Under the pieces are notes generated by a model. It was given only the letters and a program-made list of their open reading frames with translations. It ran no database searches and was not told where the DNA came from. From a virus, in the IMG/VR virus record IMGVR_UViG_3300042691_031545, positions 1 through 51,231 of that record: a DNA stretch of 51,231 bases. One strand, 5' to 3'. The translations under genes and the position numbers were made by a program. Numbering within the stretch: the stretch's first letter is position 1; every line of letters starts with the position of its first letter. This document shows positions 47,076 through 51,231 of the stretch, one piece after another.

Positions 47076-47090
47076 TTATACATGTATAAT
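47076..47090. promoter_or_regulatory. Palindrome over the -10 of the peroxiredoxin gene
   Basis: TTATACATGTATAA (47076-47089) is a perfect 14-bp dyad; TATAAT (47085-47090) is the likely -10. The -35 is poor (TTTAAA region), so a regulator binding the dyad is plausible. Confidence 0.45.
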
Positions 47091-47126
47091 GCTTAATTGG
47101 TATTCATTTTAATTTAAGGAGAAAAT

Positions 47127-47666
47127 ATGAAAACAGTTGGCGATAAATTAGAGAAATTCGCAGTTACAGGTGTGAAGTTTGCACAACCAGAAGATGCATT
47201 CTTTACAATTACAGAAGAAAGTTTTCCAGGTAAGTGGAAAGTAATTGTTTACTATCCAAAAGACTTTACATTCGTTTGCCCTACAGAAATTGTGGCTTAC
47301 GATAAACTAGCCGCAGATTTTGATGACCGTGACGCAGTATTGCTCACAGGATCAACAGACAATGAGTTCTGTAAAGTGGCTTGGCAAAATGCCCACCCAG
47401 ATCTAAAGAATATTCGTCATAATCAATTCGCAGATACACAGCGTGGTGAGTTGAGTTTGATTGAGCAACTTGGTGTGTTCTATGCTCCAGCAGGTGCAGC
47501 ACTTCGCGCCACATTCATTGTTGACCCAGACAACGTTATCCAGCATGTTACTGTCAACAACTTGAATGTTGGTCGTAGCCCAGAAGAAACTCTGCGTGTT
47601 CTTGATGCTCTACAAACTGGCGAGCTGTGTGCATGTAACCGTACCATTGGCGGCGAGACTCTGTAA
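47127..47666 (+). CDS. 2-Cys peroxiredoxin (AhpC family)
   Basis: 179 aa. Peroxidatic C51 in FTFVCPTE, resolving C168 (or C170) in GELCACN, and the conserved TGSTDNEFCKVAW region. Reduces peroxides using thiols. It lacks the long C-terminal tail of robust typical AhpC and resembles AhpE/AhpC-like forms of actinobacteria and proteobacteria. Ribosome site AAGGAG. A phage peroxiredoxin may keep an infected cell viable under oxidative stress. It abuts the aldolase gene (1-bp overlap). Confidence 0.9.
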   Translation: MKTVGDKLEKFAVTGVKFAQPEDAFFTITEESFPGKWKVIVYYPKDFTFVCPTEIVAYDKLAADFDDRDAVLLTGSTDNEFCKVAWQNAHPDLKNIRHNQFADTQRGELSLIEQLGVFYAPAGAALRATFIVDPDNVIQHVTVNNLNVGRSPEETLRVLDALQTGELCACNRTIGGETL

Positions 47667-48322
47667 TGTTAGAAACCATTTGCGAAACACTGGTAGAAGC
47701 CTATCGTAGAAATTGGATCACCAGTCGCGATGGTAATGTCAGCATACGACACCACGACCGTGATCATTTTTATATCACACCCAGTGGTGTGCGTAAGCAG
47801 ACTCTACAGCCTGATCAGTTCAAGAAGATTGCAATTCATAAACATATTCAAAGCGGATTTGGTACTGCATCTTTTAACTATACTTGGCAAGATGTTCCCT
47901 ATACTGACATTAGTTCGAACTTAAAACCCAGCGGAGAAATTCCACTACATTTCGGACTACAAAGAGAAATGGGACAACACAAAGATGATGTTAGAGTCGT
48001 AGTTCACTTGCATCCTACATACTGTGTTGCAGCCATGCATGCCGGTATTGATTTGAGTACCATTGTCAACAACTTTCCCGAGCTAAGTCGTTATACCCGA
48101 GTGGCACCTAATGTGCCGGATGTTCAGCCCATCAGTCAAGAGCTGGCAGATCGTTGCCATCATAACTTACAACTGGATAAGGATGGCAACATTTACTATG
48201 ACATTGTAGGAATTAAAGGACACGGTGTAGTGGCCATTGATACAAGTCCGTGGCGTGCATTTGAACATATTGAGCGCCTCGAGCATATAGCCCGTATCGT
48301 TCTTGCAAGCGGAAATTACTAA
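47666..48322 (+). CDS. Class II aldolase/adducin-family protein
   Basis: 218 aa. Features: NWITSRDGNVSIR near the N-terminus, YITPSGVRKQTL, catalytic Glu in PSGEIPLHFGL, zinc ligands HLHP and IKGHGVVAIDT. This is the fuculose-1-phosphate/ribulose-5-phosphate 4-epimerase aldolase fold. It cleaves or forms a phosphorylated sugar via an enediolate; exact sugar unknown. Adjacent to peroxiredoxin and, beyond a homing endonuclease, SHMT. Confidence 0.8.
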   Translation: MLETICETLVEAYRRNWITSRDGNVSIRHHDRDHFYITPSGVRKQTLQPDQFKKIAIHKHIQSGFGTASFNYTWQDVPYTDISSNLKPSGEIPLHFGLQREMGQHKDDVRVVVHLHPTYCVAAMHAGIDLSTIVNNFPELSRYTRVAPNVPDVQPISQELADRCHHNLQLDKDGNIYYDIVGIKGHGVVAIDTSPWRAFEHIERLEHIARIVLASGNY

Positions 48323-48344
48323 TTTTTACATTTATGCTCCAAAG

Positions 48345-48352
48345 GATAAATA
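48345..48352 (+). promoter_or_regulatory. T4-type late promoter
   Basis: GATAAATA, 17 nt before ATG 48370; GGAG ribosome site between (48360-48363). Confidence 0.6.
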
Positions 48353-48369
48353 CTTTATCGGAGTATAAT

Positions 48370-49059
48370 ATGAGAACCAGAGAATACATAAAAATATATA
48401 AACAACATTATGGAGAGATACCTAAGGATTCACAAGGAAGATCATATGATATACATCACATTGATGGAGATTACACGAACAATGAGATATCTAATCTAGT
48501 GGCATTGAGTATTGAAGAACATTACAACCTACACAAAACACAAGAGGATTGGGGAGCAGTCTGGGCATTAGCAAAAAGATTAAATGTTAGTCAAGAAGAA
48601 AAAAGTCAAACAACTAGAAATATGAATTTAGCTCGTGCCAAAGCTGGAACTCACTGGAGTCAGATATCTAGTAGAAATAGAACACATCATTTTAACAATT
48701 TAGAATGGCAAAGAAAAATGACTGCAATACAATTATCTAACGGCACACATGCTAGCCAACAGGTTTGGACTTGTGAAAAATGTAATAAGACTGGTAAAAA
48801 TTCAGTCAATTACAGTAGATATCACGGTGATAATTGTGGAGCAGTTAGTGTGTCACAAGGCAGAGTTTGGGTGAATAATGGATCTGTTAGCAAGATGATT
48901 GATAGGAATGAATTAGAACAGTTGACTATAGAAGGCTGGACGCCTGGTCGAGGATCTGCAGAATTAACTACTAGGCGTGCAAATGCCAATGGGAACACAG
49001 GCCGAGCCAATCCTTATGTTAGAAAAACAACAAGACCGTATAATAGAAGAGAAAAATAA
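48370..49059 (+). CDS. HNH homing endonuclease
   Basis: 229 aa from ATG 48370 (a start at 48334 precedes the promoter). HNH core: SYDIHHIDGDYTNNEISNLV then EEHYNLH. The middle holds a C-x-x-C...C zinc element (WTCEKCNKTGK, DNCG), and the tail has VWVNNGSVSKM and GWTPGR, the DNA-binding tail often seen on phage HNH and GIY-YIG homing endonucleases. It sits between aldolase and glyA as a selfish insertion with its own late promoter. Confidence 0.85.
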   Translation: MRTREYIKIYKQHYGEIPKDSQGRSYDIHHIDGDYTNNEISNLVALSIEEHYNLHKTQEDWGAVWALAKRLNVSQEEKSQTTRNMNLARAKAGTHWSQISSRNRTHHFNNLEWQRKMTAIQLSNGTHASQQVWTCEKCNKTGKNSVNYSRYHGDNCGAVSVSQGRVWVNNGSVSKMIDRNELEQLTIEGWTPGRGSAELTTRRANANGNTGRANPYVRKTTRPYNRREK

Positions 49060-49060
49060 T

Positions 49061-50209
49061 ATGTTAGATCCAAAAATAGAATTGGCACTACTCAATGAGA
49101 GTATTAGACAGAATCAAACTATTGAACTGATTGCCAGTGAAAACTATACCAGTCAAGCAGTCATGGATTTGTGCGGAAGCATCTTAACCAACAAGTATGC
49201 AGAAGGTCTGCCAGGCCGACGTTACTACAATGGCTGTGCCAACGTAGACGAGATCGAAAACATTGCTATTGAATATGCTAAAAAATTGTTTGGCTGTTCG
49301 TTTGCCAATGTGCAACCGCATTCAGGTGCTAATGCTAACCTAGCAGTGTTCAAAGCATTCTTGAACATGGGCGACACGGTGGTGGGCATGGACTTGGCCA
49401 GCGGAGGACATTTGAGTCATGGCGCCAAAGTCAACGTCAGCGGCAACTGGTTTTTCAGTCACAGTTACGGAGTCGACCCGCAGGGTTTTATCGACTATGA
49501 CAAAGTGGCACAGTTAGTATGGGATACAAGACCCAAACTAGTTATTGCTGGCGCTAGTGCTTATAGTCAAATTATTGATTGGGCTAGGTTTCGTGAGATT
49601 GCTGATTCAGTTGGAGCACTGCTACTAGCAGATGTGGCTCATTATTCAGGATTAATTGTGGGCGGAGAGTATCCCAGTCCTTTTCCCTATGCAGATGTTG
49701 TTACCACTACAACACACAAAGGTCTACGTGGACCACGAGGCGGTTTGATTTTGTGGAATGATGCAGAGTTTTCAAAACAACTCAACAGTGCTGTATTTCC
49801 AGGTACACAGGGCGGCCCACTGATGCATATCATTGCTGGCAAGGCACAGTGTTTCTATGAAGCACTGCAACCAGAGTTTAAAGACTATGCCAGGCAAGTT
49901 AGACTGAATGCTGATGCTATGGCAAAGACTTTTATTGATGCTGGAATCAATATTGTCAGTGGCGGCACTAAATGTCACATGTTTACTATTGATCTACGCA
50001 ACGAGTCAATGAGTGGGAGAGAGTATGCTGACACATTAGAAGTATTACAAGGAATCACTGTAAACAAAAACGGTGTACCAGGTGAAACTCGTAGCTTTGC
50101 TGAAACATCGGGTGTACGTATTGGTGTAGCAGCAGAAACAACTCGTGGTCATGATGAAAAATGGTTTCGCGATTTAGCGCATCGTATGATTAAAATTCTA
50201 AGAGGTTAA
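49061..50209 (+). CDS. glyA: Serine hydroxymethyltransferase
   Basis: 382 aa from ATG 49061 (1 base after the HNH stop). PLP-binding Lys K220 in TTTTHKGLRGPRGG; IELIASENYTS, YAEGLPGRRYYNGC and SGANANLAVF are canonical. It interconverts serine and glycine, making 5,10-methylene-THF, the one-carbon donor for thymidylate synthesis. The protein is 30-40 residues shorter than most bacterial GlyA, losing mainly the C-terminal end. Phage copies probably support nucleotide synthesis. Confidence 0.95.
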   Translation: MLDPKIELALLNESIRQNQTIELIASENYTSQAVMDLCGSILTNKYAEGLPGRRYYNGCANVDEIENIAIEYAKKLFGCSFANVQPHSGANANLAVFKAFLNMGDTVVGMDLASGGHLSHGAKVNVSGNWFFSHSYGVDPQGFIDYDKVAQLVWDTRPKLVIAGASAYSQIIDWARFREIADSVGALLLADVAHYSGLIVGGEYPSPFPYADVVTTTTHKGLRGPRGGLILWNDAEFSKQLNSAVFPGTQGGPLMHIIAGKAQCFYEALQPEFKDYARQVRLNADAMAKTFIDAGINIVSGGTKCHMFTIDLRNESMSGREYADTLEVLQGITVNKNGVPGETRSFAETSGVRIGVAAETTRGHDEKWFRDLAHRMIKILRG

Positions 50210-50211
50210 CA

Positions 50212-50625
50212 ATGTTAGACTGTATGATTGTTGGAGACAGCATTGCTGTGGGTGTATCTATGGCCAGACCCGAATGTGCGAGTTATGCTCGGGGTGGTTG
50301 GAATAGTTGGCAATGGAACAAAGATTACTTGGCCAAATCAGCGAGTCAGCCTGCGAGAACTGTGATTATCAGTTTGGGTGCCAATGACCACAAAGGCGTC
50401 AAAACAGAGGCAGAGTTGCGTAAAATGCGCGAAGCAATCAAAGGTAATCGTGTATTTTGGATCGATCCGGGAAAAGATCGTAAGCCAGTGCCACATGATG
50501 CTATTGTAAAAATTGCACAAGAGTATGGGGATACCATCCTTCCCAGACCCAAAGATCATATGAGTGCTGATGGTATTCATCCCACAGGTCGAGGATATAA
50601 AATTTTAGGAGAACAGACAAAATAA
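50212..50625 (+). CDS. Small SGNH hydrolase-like protein
   Basis: 137 aa. Block I VGDSIAVGV (nucleophile Ser), block III ISLGANDHKG and block V DGIHPTGRGY with catalytic D-x-x-H. No signal peptide. Size suggests a minimal esterase domain, perhaps deacetylating glycan or acting in lysis. It starts 2 bases after glyA. Confidence 0.75.
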   Translation: MLDCMIVGDSIAVGVSMARPECASYARGGWNSWQWNKDYLAKSASQPARTVIISLGANDHKGVKTEAELRKMREAIKGNRVFWIDPGKDRKPVPHDAIVKIAQEYGDTILPRPKDHMSADGIHPTGRGYKILGEQTK

Positions 50626-50648
50626 TGGCACAGAATAATGTAATGAGT

Positions 50649-50656
50649 GATAAATA
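50649..50656 (+). promoter_or_regulatory. T4-type late promoter
   Basis: GATAAATA, 5 nt before ATG 50662, same geometry as at 171-178 before the homologous endonuclease. Confidence 0.6.
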
Positions 50657-50661
50657 CTTGT

Positions 50662-51231
50662 ATGGAAACAATCACTCATACATCATTCGTCTATAAATGG
50701 ATCCACTTGCCTACGGGCAAGTGGTATATTGGCAGTAGAACCGCTAAAGGATGTCATCCTGAAGATGGCTACATTAGTTCGAGCCAACTTATTAAACCGC
50801 TGATAAAACAAAATCCAACAGAGTGGAAAAGAGAAATCATTAAAACTGGTAGCCCAGAAGAGATGATTGAACTGGAAACTACTTTGTTGGAGTCATTAGA
50901 TGCTAAACACAATCCAATGAGTTTTAACCAACACAACGGCGATGGTAAGTTTACTAGGACAGGTGTAAAAGTATCAGAGGATACTCGTAAGAAACAAAGC
51001 GAGTCTATCAAAAAGGTTCATCCTAATAGAGGCAAGCCAAGTCCAAATAGAGGCAAGATAGCATCAGAGGAAACTCGTAAGAAGCAAAGTGAATCAAAGT
51101 TAGGGAAGAAACGCAAATCATTTACAGAGCAGACAAGAGACAAGATTAGGCAGGCAAAGTCGGGTAGTAATAATCCAAGTTATGGTAAAACACCAAGCGA
51201 GGAAACTAAAGAAAAACTTCGTCAAGCCAAT
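50662..51231 (+). CDS. GIY-YIG homing endonuclease (partial, runs off the window)
   Basis: 190 codons in frame to the window end, no stop seen. FVYKWIHLPTGKWYIGSRT matches the 184-876 protein closely, as do CHPEDGYISSSQLIKPLIK and HNGDGKFTRTG. It is followed by several NUMOD3-like repeats (SEDTRKKQSES, SEETRKKQSESKLG, SEETKEKLRQA). It belongs to the same family as the first gene but has more DNA-binding repeats so far. Confidence 0.85.
   Translation, partial: METITHTSFVYKWIHLPTGKWYIGSRTAKGCHPEDGYISSSQLIKPLIKQNPTEWKREIIKTGSPEEMIELETTLLESLDAKHNPMSFNQHNGDGKFTRTGVKVSEDTRKKQSESIKKVHPNRGKPSPNRGKIASEETRKKQSESKLGKKRKSFTEQTRDKIRQAKSGSNNPSYGKTPSEETKEKLRQAN

Noticed and set aside
1-51231. Bacterial chromosome or genomic island instead of phage
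   Set aside because: Dense overlapping small genes, about twenty T4-type late elements, Seg-like endonucleases and the auxiliary gene mix favour a T4-like phage, though no virion gene is in view, so this stays an inference.

Overview
The window looks like accessory and middle/late DNA of a large T4-like myovirus (tailed phage) of an aquatic, low-GC proteobacterium. The evidence is phage-style gene packing (4-14 bp overlaps, TAATG and ATGA junctions), about twenty copies of a T4-type late promoter element (TATAAATA and close variants GATAAATA/AATAAATA) placed just before genes, free-standing GIY-YIG and HNH homing endonucleases, and auxiliary genes typical of marine and freshwater T4-like phages: Hsp20, ribosomal protein S21, PstS, 2OG-Fe(II) oxygenase, radical SAM enzymes, DexA-like exonuclease, SprT-like protease and a secreted nuclease. 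No capsid, tail, terminase or polymerase gene is in the window, so 'T4-like phage' is inference. A two-piece (permuted) tmRNA gene points to a host lineage with that architecture, most likely Alphaproteobacteria, less likely certain Betaproteobacteria. | Layout. 1-4.6 kb: homing endonuclease, membrane protein, glycosyltransferase, methyltransferase, S21. 4.6-6.8 kb: Hsp20, ClpS, DexA-like exonuclease, gamma-glutamylcyclotransferase-like protein. 6.8-10.8 kb: a curli-like secretion and fibre module (CsgF, CsgG, a hidden small gene, two curlin-repeat proteins, a FecR-domain protein). 10.8-13.7 kb: sugar epimerase and a CHASE2 adenylate-cyclase-like protein. 13.7-15.9 kb: minus-strand block with two holin-like paralogues and a glycosyltransferase-like gene. 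15.9-22.3 kb: sugar dehydrogenase, two radical SAM proteins, 2OG oxygenase, amidinotransferase. 22.3-26 kb: UV-damage endonuclease, a membrane-anchored histone-H1-like protein, a phasin-like protein, and early small genes. 26-31 kb: SGNH hydrolase, glycosyltransferase-like protein, SprT-like protease, ClpP. 31-35.2 kb: a putative sugar or nucleotide-sugar operon. 35.2-39.4 kb: nuclease, then three genes whose N-termini look like T4 capsid-targeting sequences (amidoligase-like, unknown, protein-kinase-like). 39.4-41.5 kb: ParB-like, HNH and GIY-YIG genes overlapping by 4 bp. 41.5-44.9 kb: a fourth candidate packaged protein, then small early genes each driven by a near-identical promoter and leader. 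44.9-45.6 kb: small membrane proteins and the permuted tmRNA. 45.6-51.2 kb: PstS behind a Pho-box-like element, peroxiredoxin, class II aldolase, HNH endonuclease, SHMT, SGNH protein and a second GIY-YIG gene running off the end. | How it fits together. Expression appears to be two-tier: sigma70-like promoters (almost all with exactly 17 bp between -35 and -10) for early genes, and T4-type late elements for the curli module, cyclase, putative packaged proteins and homing endonucleases. Some promoters are stacked (Hsp20, phasin, tmRNA, PstS). Several promoters sit so close to the start codon that the mRNA should be leaderless or nearly so. The tmRNA, ClpP, ClpS, Hsp20 and S21 genes together look like a phage-encoded package for translation rescue and proteolysis. 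The only stretch above 300 bases without a conventional gene is about 45.07-45.63 kb, and it is filled by the tmRNA.
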